A DNA stretch of 21,106 nucleotides from Dehalococcoidia bacterium (lineage in GTDB: Bacteria; Chloroflexota; Dehalococcoidia; SAR202; UBA11138), in NCBI GenBank assembly GCA_012270625.1, contig JAAXHZ010000076.1:1-21106 (forward strand), written 5' to 3'. Each line of letters begins with the position of its first letter. Positions within the stretch are counted from its first letter, which is position 1. Of the stretch, positions 14,347 through 21,106 are shown one piece after another. The notes below the pieces were generated by a model. That model saw only the letters and a program-made list of their open reading frames with translations, searched no databases and was not told where the DNA came from. The position numbers and the translations under genes were made by a program.

Positions 14347-15429
14347 ATGGCCAATTCCTTCGGGCACAGCTTTAGAATCACGACTTGGGGCGAGTCGCAC
14401 GGACAGGCTGTGGGTGTTACGGTTGATGGCTGCCCGCCGCGCTTTCCAATCGATGAGACTGACATCCAGAAGGAGTTGAATCGAAGGCGGCCCGGTCAAA
14501 GCGTAATCTCGACCCAGCGCAGGGAGGGGGACCAGGCTGAGATCGTGTCAGGAATCTTCGAAGGTCTGACTCTAGGCACACCTATCCAGATAATCGTATG
14601 GAATAGGGACGCCAGGAGCCGCGACTACGAGGAGATGCGCGTGAAGTATCGCCCGTCTCATGCAGACTACTCCTATCAAGCCAAGTACGGCATCAGGAAT
14701 TGGATGGGAGGAGGCAGAGCGAGCGCAAGGGAGACGATCGGGCGCGTCGCGGGGGGAGCGATCGCAAGAAAATACTTGGCCCAGGAGTTCGGGATAGAGA
14801 TCGTAGCCTACGTCAAGCGGGTATGGCGTCTGGAGGCCGAGGTAGATCCGGACTACGTCACGGCGGAAGAGGTTGAGTCGAATATTGCGCGATGTCCGGA
14901 TGGAGATATGGCTGTCCGCATGATCGAGCGAATCCAGGAGGCTCGCAAGGACGGTGACTCTCTGGGAGGAGTGGTCGAGTGCGTCGCCCGCAACGTGCCT
15001 CCCGGCTTGGGAGAGCCGGTATTCGACAAGCTAGAGGCCGATCTCGCTCGGTCTATACTTTCGCTTCCCGCGTGCAAGGGATTCGAGATCGGCTCAGGAT
15101 TCGCCGGAACATACCTTACGGGATCGCAGCATAACGATCCGTTTTACAACGAGGGCGGCAGGATTCGCACGCGCACCAACAATTCAGGCGGCATCCAGGG
15201 CGGCATCTCCAACGGGGAAAACATCGTGATGAGGGCTGGGTTCAAGCCGACTGCCACGATAATGCGGGAGCAGGAGACCGTGGATGTCTATGGAAACGAA
15301 ACGACGCTCATGGGCAGGGGACGGCACGACCCCTGCGTGCTCCCACGTGCCGTCCCGATTGTCGAATCGATGATGGCTCTCGTGCTGGCAGACCATACCC
15401 TCAGGCAGAGAGGTCAGGTTGGAGGCTAA
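14347..15429 (+). CDS. aroC: Chorismate synthase
   Basis: AroC converts 5-enolpyruvylshikimate-3-phosphate to chorismate using reduced FMN, the last shared step to aromatic amino acids and folate. The 360-residue protein begins [19 protein letters not shown], which carries the first family signature, and has [43 protein letters not shown] and [16 protein letters not shown]. All are standard FMN- and substrate-binding segments. The start at 14347 is chosen because GGAGG (14335-14339) is 7 nt upstream and the protein begins exactly at the conserved N-terminus. An in-frame extension back to 14077 has no homology and overlaps the divergent MFS start. The gene stands alone; its TAA overlaps the TAG of the converging SDR gene. 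Confidence 0.97.
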   Translation: MANSFGHSFRITTWGESHGQAVGVTVDGCPPRFPIDETDIQKELNRRRPGQSVISTQRREGDQAEIVSGIFEGLTLGTPIQIIVWNRDARSRDYEEMRVKYRPSHADYSYQAKYGIRNWMGGGRASARETIGRVAGGAIARKYLAQEFGIEIVAYVKRVWRLEAEVDPDYVTAEEVESNIARCPDGDMAVRMIERIQEARKDGDSLGGVVECVARNVPPGLGEPVFDKLEADLARSILSLPACKGFEIGSGFAGTYLTGSQHNDPFYNEGGRIRTRTNNSGGIQGGISNGENIVMRAGFKPTATIMREQETVDVYGNETTLMGRGRHDPCVLPRAVPIVESMMALVLADHTLRQRGQVGG

Positions 15430-16217
15430 ACGACCGGCGATGTCCCGCCATCTATGTTGACAGCTATTCCAGTCAGGTAGCTGGCGCGTTCAGACGCCAA
15501 GAAGGCGATTACATCCCCGGCCTCTTCGCCTTCACCTACACGGCCCAGGGGAACTCGTTCGCCCATGTCTGCGTAGAACTGGTCCAGCGTCAAGTCGGGA
15601 TTGCTCTCCTGCATCGCCCTGAACCGAGTCTCGTGCTGGCCGCTCTTTATCAGGCCGATGCAGACCGTGTTGACAAGTATATTGTCAGCCGCGAACTCCT
15701 TGGACATGGCCTTTGTGAGTGCGACTCCAGCCGCCCTGCTTACAGACGTGGGAACCGAAGCTGCGCCGGGCGCCTTCGCGCCCAAGTTGGTCACGTTGAT
15801 GATGCGTCCGCCGCCCTGCTCCCGCATAATCGGTACTGCTGTCCTCGATGTCCTGATCGCGCCATACAGCTTCAGGTCCAGATCGTGCTGCCATGCCTCA
15901 TCGGTAACGCCGAGGAACGGCCCGCCAGCGGACGTACCGGCGTTGTTGACCAGAATGTCGATGCGTCCAAACTCGTCCATGGTCTGGTCGATCAGCGCCT
16001 GAACCTGGTCAGGTTCCATGACGTCGGTCGGAATCGCCAGAACGCGATGCTCCGATCCGGCTTGAATCTCCGCGGCTGCCGCTTCGAGCACATCGACCCT
16101 GCGGGCGGCAATGACGACGTCGGCGCCCTCGGCCGCCATGCTCGCGGCTGCCGCCTTGCCGATTCCTTCGCTTCCGCCCGTGACTATTGCCACCTTTCCA
16201 TGCAGACCTAGATCCAT
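15426..16217 (-). CDS. SDR family oxidoreductase with altered catalytic residues
   Basis: This 263-residue Rossmann protein has the cofactor loop TGGSEGIG (13-20), NNAG (91-94) and a C-terminal [12 protein letters not shown]. The loop and AARR at 37-40 suggest NADP(H) preference (inference). In classical SDRs the active site is Ser, Tyr-x-x-x-Lys; here the corresponding stretch is PTSVSRAAG, so Tyr is T157 and Lys is R161, and the Ser position in INVTNLG is Asn. Comparable 'PSSVxRAAG' SDRs exist, so this is probably a natural subgroup and not a decayed gene, but its chemistry is uncertain. A strong AGGAGGA Shine-Dalgarno sequence lies about 5 nt before the ATG. It follows glcF by 66 bp on the same strand and is probably co-transcribed, which hints at a hydroxy- or keto-acid related role. 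Confidence 0.9.
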   Translation of the reverse strand: MDLGLHGKVAIVTGGSEGIGKAAAASMAAEGADVVIAARRVDVLEAAAAEIQAGSEHRVLAIPTDVMEPDQVQALIDQTMDEFGRIDILVNNAGTSAGGPFLGVTDEAWQHDLDLKLYGAIRTSRTAVPIMREQGGGRIINVTNLGAKAPGAASVPTSVSRAAGVALTKAMSKEFAADNILVNTVCIGLIKSGQHETRFRAMQESNPDLTLDQFYADMGERVPLGRVGEGEEAGDVIAFLASERASYLTGIAVNIDGGTSPVV

Positions 16218-16283
16218 CAGATTCCTCCTAGTTTAACTTCTGGGTTTGAGTCTTGATTCACGGATTCGGTGTCGTCACGCGCG

Positions 16284-17612
16284 CTAACGGCCTGAGTCTT
16301 CCAGCCTATAAGCTTCGTCGAGCAGATCGGTGACGTATTTTACGTCTGCGGACAGTCCCCGGTCGTCTATGCCGTACTGAAGCTGCAAGAGGCAGCCGGG
16401 ATTTGCGGTTGCGAGCACGTCCGCGTTGGTAGTCTCAAAATCGTCCATCTTCGAGTCAAGCACTCGGAGCGAGAACTCGCGCTCGGTTATCGTGTACGTC
16501 CCGCCGGCGCCACAACAGCGACCCGCGCCCGGAAGCTCGACGAACTCGACACCTGGAATCGAATTCAGTATCTGTCGCGGAGCCGACGTGATTCTTTGAG
16601 CGTTGCCAAGGTGACATGAGTCTTGATACGTAACCCTGAAGTCCAGCTCAGCGGTCGGTGGTTTGAACGGCAGATCCACCAGAAATTCGTGAACGTCTTT
16701 GACCGTTGCGACGAACTCCTCGGCCTTCTCCGCGTAGTTAGTGTCGTTCCTTAGCAGATGGTCGTACTCTTTCATCCGTGACCCGCAACCAGCGGATGCC
16801 ACTACAACCGCATCTACTTCCGCCTCCATGAAGACGTCTATATTGCGACGAGCCATAGACCTGGTGGTCTCGAGATCACCGACGTGGGAGTGGATCGCGC
16901 CGCAGCAGACCTGCCCTTCAGGGACAACAACCTCGCAGCCGTTTCTGTTGAGAACCCGGACCACTGCTTCCATCTCAGGACCGCTGAACAGCGGCATTAC
17001 GCATCCAGACAGCAGCGCCACCCTGGATCTGACCCTTCCCTGGGGCGCTGTCGTCTGACCCTTGGCCTTGAAGAACCTGTCAGATGCCGCCGGCATAGAT
17101 CGCTCCAAATCGGCCAGAGAGTGTGACACGAGCCTGAGAAGCCCCAACTTTCTGAGAAGTGACTGAACTCCTGATCTCTGATAGATGCGCGCGAGGCCAA
17201 CTGTGAACTCGAGTACTCTCTGCTTCGGAATGATCTGGTTGAGCGCGAGTCTGGTGACGAGTCTTGGGATGAGACCGACTTCCCGCTTTCGCTCCACCTG
17301 CGCCATCGTAGCTTCGATCAGGCTGCCATATGGGACGCCGGAAGGACAGACCACTTCGCAGGCCCGGCATTGAATGCACAGGTCCCAGTGGCGCACTACA
17401 GAATCAGTCATGCCGATTCTGCCCTCGTTCACAGCCTTCATGAGTGCGATTCTGCCGCGAGGGGACTCGGTTTCAAGACCTGTTTCGAGGTAAGTGGGAC
17501 ATGCCTGCAAGCAGAATCCACAGTGAACACACTTGTAGAGATCCGTCTCTTCGGGAGCGTCGGGCCCAGAAAATAGCGATGAAGGATCGACCACTGGCTT
17601 AGTGCCGACCAT
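16284..17612 (-). CDS. glcF: Glycolate oxidase iron-sulfur subunit
   Basis: GlcF carries electrons from the FAD subunits GlcD and GlcE to the respiratory chain at the membrane. The 442-residue protein has two N-terminal 4Fe-4S motifs, C28/31/34/38 (CVHCGFCLQAC) and C79/82/85/89 (CIQCRACEVVC). Two CCG domains follow (GCVMPLFSGPE with QVCCGAIHSH, and DSCHLGNAQR with GRCCGAGGTY) of the kind found in GlcF, heterodisulfide reductase B and LutA. No transmembrane helix is evident. The ATG at 17612 shares one base with the glcE stop (TGATG), indicating coupling. The pathway could equally be D-lactate oxidation; the three-subunit arrangement favours glycolate. Confidence 0.92.
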   Translation of the reverse strand: MVGTKPVVDPSSLFSGPDAPEETDLYKCVHCGFCLQACPTYLETGLETESPRGRIALMKAVNEGRIGMTDSVVRHWDLCIQCRACEVVCPSGVPYGSLIEATMAQVERKREVGLIPRLVTRLALNQIIPKQRVLEFTVGLARIYQRSGVQSLLRKLGLLRLVSHSLADLERSMPAASDRFFKAKGQTTAPQGRVRSRVALLSGCVMPLFSGPEMEAVVRVLNRNGCEVVVPEGQVCCGAIHSHVGDLETTRSMARRNIDVFMEAEVDAVVVASAGCGSRMKEYDHLLRNDTNYAEKAEEFVATVKDVHEFLVDLPFKPPTAELDFRVTYQDSCHLGNAQRITSAPRQILNSIPGVEFVELPGAGRCCGAGGTYTITEREFSLRVLDSKMDDFETTNADVLATANPGCLLQLQYGIDDRGLSADVKYVTDLLDEAYRLEDSGR

Positions 17613-18937
17613 CAGAGACGTCCTACGAATCGGCCGGGGTTCATAGTGTTGTTAGGGTCGTACTGGGCCTTCAACCTGCGCATGACGCTGAAGCCGGAAG
17701 GCTCGCCGCCCCACACATCGACGCGACTCTTCAGCGCGGTTGGACAATTCTGGACGACGACGTCTCCACCCACACGCTCTACTCCTTCCCGAACTTGGTG
17801 GACGATCTGGACTAATTCGTCAAGACTCGCCCTGGTCTCGCGATCGAACCAGTTCGCTTCCATTGTTCCAAACCCGGGTTGCGAGATAATCGCCACTTCC
17901 AGGCACTCTGTTCCCAGTGGTTCGATCAGGTTGTGAATCTGCTCGACCTGGTCGGGTAGGGCCACTATTTTCAGATTCAACACCGGGGCTGAGTCGGGAT
18001 GCCATCCGAAGTCGGCAAGCGAGCGCCAAATCCGGCCCACGCCAGGGCCGTCTATCTGGTCTATACCAACCGCTTCAGCCATCTTACATGTAGCCGCCAC
18101 CTCGTCCACTTGGCGGTCCAATGTCCTTGGCCTTCCACCAAGCCTGACTGCTAGAAACGTACCTGGTCTCTCATCGGTTCCAATTGCATCGGCGGCCATA
18201 CTGTTGAAGACAGTAATTGCCAGTGGTGTAACCTGCGAGTTGAACACGTCCAGAGCACATCGCACTGCGCCCTCTACTGTGCGGAACCTTGCGACGGTAG
18301 TGCTCTCATACATCGGAATCGGAGTCAGCTTGAAGCTGGCCTCGAGAATGAGTCCCAAGCTGCCCAATCCACCTATGTGAAGCCTCGACATGTCGTAGCC
18401 GCTGACGTTCTTGACCACCTGCCCTCCGCTCTTGGTGATCCTGCCATCCGGTTGAACGACTTTCATTCCAATGACAGTATCTCTGATATGTCCGAACTGC
18501 CACTTTGTAGGTCCGCTGGCGCCTGATGCCAATGTCCCGCCTATGGTCGCCCTGGGGGGCAAAGGTGGATCGACCGCTAGAAGTTGACCCGCCTGAGCCA
18601 GCACTTCGGAAGCGGTCTGAAGGGTGGCGCCTGCCTGAAAGGTAGCGGTCAGGTCGCCGGAGTTGTGGGAGACGACCCTGTTCAGATGTGTGGTGTCTAT
18701 GACCATGCCTGGACGCCGCGGAGCGTTACCCAAGGACATCCGCGTGCCGCCACCCCATGGGAACACCGCTGCACCATCCCGATCCGCGGCTGCGATCTCA
18801 TCACATAGCTCGTCCACTGTCGCCGGTCTGACAACAGAGATCGGGGCAATGTAGTCGATCTCGTACGCAGCTTGTCCAACGGAGATACTGGAAGCATCTC
18901 CCGTAGTGCCAGTATGGAACCGCTGATCGAGACGCAT
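17612..18937 (-). CDS. glcE: Glycolate oxidase FAD-binding subunit GlcE
   Basis: A 441-residue FAD-binding type 4 (PCMH/VAO) flavoprotein. The FAD region includes RPATVDELCDEIAAADRDG, FPWGGGTRMSLGN, PPRATIGGTLASGASGP and KSGGQVVKNVSGYDMSRLH. The last resembles the GlcE signature in which the GlcD-type covalent or active-site residues are reduced. GlcE is needed for glycolate oxidase activity together with GlcD and GlcF, but its own catalytic role is less clear. The C-terminus MRRLKAQYDPNNTMNPGRF is the standard ending of the family. The ATG at 18937 lies 13 bp after the glcD stop. Confidence 0.9.
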   Translation of the reverse strand: MRLDQRFHTGTTGDASSISVGQAAYEIDYIAPISVVRPATVDELCDEIAAADRDGAAVFPWGGGTRMSLGNAPRRPGMVIDTTHLNRVVSHNSGDLTATFQAGATLQTASEVLAQAGQLLAVDPPLPPRATIGGTLASGASGPTKWQFGHIRDTVIGMKVVQPDGRITKSGGQVVKNVSGYDMSRLHIGGLGSLGLILEASFKLTPIPMYESTTVARFRTVEGAVRCALDVFNSQVTPLAITVFNSMAADAIGTDERPGTFLAVRLGGRPRTLDRQVDEVAATCKMAEAVGIDQIDGPGVGRIWRSLADFGWHPDSAPVLNLKIVALPDQVEQIHNLIEPLGTECLEVAIISQPGFGTMEANWFDRETRASLDELVQIVHQVREGVERVGGDVVVQNCPTALKSRVDVWGGEPSGFSVMRRLKAQYDPNNTMNPGRFVGRL

Positions 18938-18950
18938 TCGTCAGATGTGA

Positions 18951-20408
18951 CTAGATGTACGCGCCGGGTCCGACGCGCTGTATTGCGCCTGATTGCAGGA
19001 AGTCGGCGGACGTCGATCCTGTTGGGAAGATCTTTCCAGGATTGAACATGCTGTTAGTGGCGAAAGCCGGTCTGAGCGCGGCCATGGCTTCCATATCGGC
19101 GTCGGTGAACATCAGCGGCATGTACTCCTGCTTTTCCATCCCGATGCCATGTTCTCCTGACAGCACGCCGCCGACCTCAACGCATAGCTCCAGGATCTCT
19201 CCACCTATCTTCAGAGCGTTTTCGGTATCGCCTGGCTTTCGCTCGTCGAAAAGCACGGAAGGGTGGAGGTTGCCGTCGCCGGCGTGAAGAAGATTAGCGA
19301 TAGGATAGCCAGTGCGCTTGGATATTTCCTTGATTCGTGACAGCACCTCGACCAGCCGCGTCCTCGGCACCGTGCCATCGACCAGCAGATAGTTCGGAGC
19401 AAGTCTGCCGAGTGCGCCCAAGACGCCTTTGCGACCGGACCACAGCCTGTCGCGCTGAGACTGCTCAGTGGCCGTCCTGATCTCCAGTGGGGAGTACAGG
19501 TTGCATACCTCCTCGACCGCAGCCACTTCCTCTTCGACGGCCTCTTGCAAGCCGTCCACCTCTACCAGGAGAACCGCACCCGCACCCTCGGGGTATCCGG
19601 CGTGGACGGCGGCTTCAGCCGCGCTGATACACAGATCGTCCATCATCTCCAAAGCGGCTGGGACAATGCCAGCGCCAATGATTCCCGAAACCGCCGCGCT
19701 AGCGTCGTCCAATTCTCTGAAAATCGCCAGCAGCGTCTTGACCGACTCTGGCTTCCTGAGCAGACGCACCGCCACCTTGGTCACTATCGCAAGTGTGCCC
19801 TCCGACCCTATTAGTATTCCTCTGACATCGAACCCCAACGACTCTCTGCAAGTTCCACCCACCCACTCTACTGTGCCGTCGGCGTACACGACTTCGAGAC
19901 CGAGGACGTGGTTGGTTGTCACACCGTATGCGAGGCAGTGCGGTCCGCCCGAGTTCTCTGCGACGTTTCCACCGATAGTGCAGGCTCGCTGGCTGGACGG
20001 ATCGGGGGCGTAGTAGAGACCATGCTGAGAGACGTGCTCGGTGAGGTCGAGGTTGATTACGCCCGGCTCTACAATAGCGACACGGTTCTCAAGGTCAACT
20101 TCGAGGATGCGAGTCATTCGCGTCAGCGGGAGTACGATACCGCCCTGAGCGGCCACTGCGCCACCGCTCAATCCCGTACCGGCTCCACGGGCTACGATTG
20201 GCACACCGTATCTTGACGCAACCTTGACGCACGCCGACACTTCGCTGGTGGTGTTGGGTAGGGCCACTACGGTAGGGAGGGCCTTGTCCACGGAGCCGTC
20301 GTACTCAAAGACGATCAAGTCCTCCGGCCTGTAGATGACGTAGTCATCACCGACAACGGCCTGCAACTCTGTGACAATCGCTTTGATGTCTGCGGTCAAA
20401 CGCCCCAC
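18951..20408 (-). CDS. glcD: Glycolate oxidase catalytic subunit GlcD (FAD-linked oxidase)
   Basis: GlcD oxidises glycolate (or D-lactate) to the 2-oxo acid with FAD. The 485-residue protein has the FAD-binding segments VPIVARGAGTGLSGGAVA, IGGNVAENSGGPHCLAYG and ILIGSEGTLAIVTKVAVRL. Its C-terminal FAD-oxidase domain has HAGDGNLHPSVLFD and GGVLSGEHGIGMEKQEYM, whose His residues belong to the active site of the D-lactate/glycolate family, and it ends NPGKIFP. The length is normal. The start is given as GTG at 20408; a TTG three codons later is also possible because a GGAG lies 7 nt before it. It is first in the glcDEF-SDR operon. Confidence 0.93.
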   Translation of the reverse strand: MGRLTADIKAIVTELQAVVGDDYVIYRPEDLIVFEYDGSVDKALPTVVALPNTTSEVSACVKVASRYGVPIVARGAGTGLSGGAVAAQGGIVLPLTRMTRILEVDLENRVAIVEPGVINLDLTEHVSQHGLYYAPDPSSQRACTIGGNVAENSGGPHCLAYGVTTNHVLGLEVVYADGTVEWVGGTCRESLGFDVRGILIGSEGTLAIVTKVAVRLLRKPESVKTLLAIFRELDDASAAVSGIIGAGIVPAALEMMDDLCISAAEAAVHAGYPEGAGAVLLVEVDGLQEAVEEEVAAVEEVCNLYSPLEIRTATEQSQRDRLWSGRKGVLGALGRLAPNYLLVDGTVPRTRLVEVLSRIKEISKRTGYPIANLLHAGDGNLHPSVLFDERKPGDTENALKIGGEILELCVEVGGVLSGEHGIGMEKQEYMPLMFTDADMEAMAALRPAFATNSMFNPGKIFPTGSTSADFLQSGAIQRVGPGAYI

Positions 20409-20425
20409 TCCGGTGGATTATGGTA

Positions 20426-20438
20426 GTTTATCCTAAAC
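20426..20438. promoter_or_regulatory. Inverted repeat upstream of glcD
   Basis: GTTTA-TCC-TAAAC is a perfect 5-bp inverted repeat 18 bp upstream of the glcD start, in the 62-bp gap where the glc promoter must lie unless it reads through from the upstream gene. A CATAAT (minus strand, 20422-20417) is a possible -10 box, but no good -35 accompanies it. The half-site matches that of the repeat upstream of the tandem-repeat gene (11626-11637), although the spacer is one base longer. Confidence 0.35.
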
Positions 20439-20470
20439 CTAGGCGCAACGTAATCCCGGCTTCCAGCAAT

Positions 20471-21106
20471 CTACCGCAGGAACTCCGCCATCATCGTGTT
20501 AGCGTCGTTGGTAGGAAGCTGGCAGGTGTAGTTGCGGCAGACATAGGCTGTCGGCTGGCCGTTGATTGGAGTCCTGCCCAGGAACACAGGCCACTCGCTC
20601 GAAGGATCGTCGGTGCCGGACTTTGCCACAACTACCGCGCCAGGCTGGTACACGGATGCCAGGCGTCTCAGCATCGGGATGGGGGATCCTGCGACGTCGT
20701 CAGTAGCGATCACTGCTTCCTTGGAATCAGATAAATATGTGTCCAGGGCGCAAAGCCAGTGTCCGGCTCCAGTAGGGAATTGCTCCATAATGCCACGCAC
20801 GCCGCGGAGCGACTGGCCCGCCATTCTCTTGAAATCCGCGTCGCCTGTAATGATGGACAGCCGATTGAGAACGTCGGCGATCATGGAGTGCCCAGAGGGG
20901 AGCGCATTATCGGTCACATCTCTGGGCCTCACTATGAGCGCCTCCTGGTCTGTCCCCGTGTCATAGAACTGACCCCTCAATGGGTCCCAGAACAGATCGA
21001 CAGCCTGTCGGGCTAGCTCCTCGGCCTCGGTGATCCATCTTGGATCGCCATCCGCGCTATGCAGAACCAGCAGCCCGTCGATAAGCGCAGCATAGTCGTC
21101 CAGGAA
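20471..21106 (-). CDS. C-terminal part of a SPATA20/YyaL (DUF255) family protein (partial, runs off right edge)
   Basis: The last 211 residues are visible and the gene starts beyond the right edge. The stretch beginning FLDDYAALIDGLLVLH, followed by RQAVDLFWDPLRGQFYDTG and VTDNALPSGHSMIADVLNRL, matches the alpha/alpha-barrel, glycosidase-like half of the family whose N-terminal half (outside the window) is a thioredoxin-like domain. The C-terminus has a YVCRNYTCQLPTND segment with two cysteines, also typical. Function in bacteria is not settled. It ends 62 bp before glcD on the same strand, so it might be upstream in the same transcription unit. Confidence 0.85.
   Translation of the reverse strand, partial: FLDDYAALIDGLLVLHSADGDPRWITEAEELARQAVDLFWDPLRGQFYDTGTDQEALIVRPRDVTDNALPSGHSMIADVLNRLSIITGDADFKRMAGQSLRGVRGIMEQFPTGAGHWLCALDTYLSDSKEAVIATDDVAGSPIPMLRRLASVYQPGAVVVAKSGTDDPSSEWPVFLGRTPINGQPTAYVCRNYTCQLPTNDANTMMAEFLR

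Noticed and set aside
1..21106. CRISPR array, insertion sequence, prophage or plasmid functions
   Set aside because: No regularly spaced direct repeats, transposase, integrase, replication or phage structural genes were seen on either strand.

Overview
This looks like bacterial chromosome, moderately GC-rich, densely packed, with mixed ATG/GTG/TTG starts and many 1-8 bp gene overlaps. No rRNA, tRNA, CRISPR array, transposase or phage gene is visible. The combination of a MoeA fused to a periplasmic-binding-type domain, a NuoE/NuoF/NuoG-like formate dehydrogenase, an AOR-family enzyme and GlcDEF would fit an uncultivated Chloroflexota (SAR202/Dehalococcoidia-like) lineage. That placement is inference from gene content; no marker gene fixes it.

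Region 1 (about 1-11400, all minus strand) is a C1/molybdenum-tungsten module. Read in transcription order it runs: fhs (formate-tetrahydrofolate ligase), moeA, moeA-PBP fusion, mobA, moaD-like, an aldehyde:ferredoxin oxidoreductase (AOR), a NuoE-like subunit, a NuoF-like subunit, and the first 415 residues of a formate dehydrogenase catalytic subunit that leaves the window at the left edge. Gaps from moeA onward are tiny or are GTGA/ATGA overlaps, so moeA to fdhA is probably one transcript. A good promoter (TTGACT-16-TACAAT, with a TG extension) lies about 195 nt upstream of fhs and implies a long, structured leader. The enzymes interconvert formyl-THF and formate, oxidise formate to CO2 through an NAD(P)-type diaphorase, and mature the pterin cofactor needed by FDH and AOR.

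Region 2 (about 11400-15430) is mixed. It contains a frameshifted, truncated 5' end of a zinc alcohol dehydrogenase gene. Next is a two-repeat protein of unknown function with a clear -10 box, palindromic operator-like sequences and a strong Shine-Dalgarno sequence. A hairpin follows, then an MFS exporter on the minus strand, then divergent aroC (chorismate synthase) preceded by a strongly structured leader. The aroC stop codon overlaps the stop of the convergent SDR gene.

Region 3 (15426-20408, minus strand) is glcD-glcE-glcF plus an SDR dehydrogenase: a membrane-associated glycolate/D-lactate-type oxidase with a downstream SDR whose catalytic Tyr and Lys are replaced. At the right edge is the C-terminal part of a SPATA20/YyaL (DUF255) family protein.

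The main points for a second look are: a FdhA lacking every ligand of the His-Cys (N5-type) cluster; the AOR-NuoE-NuoF-FdhA order, which could let two oxidoreductases share one diaphorase; two tandem MoeA paralogues, one with a ligand-binding domain; structured leaders upstream of fhs and aroC; the ADH relic; the uncharacterised repeat protein; and the SDR with an altered active site.
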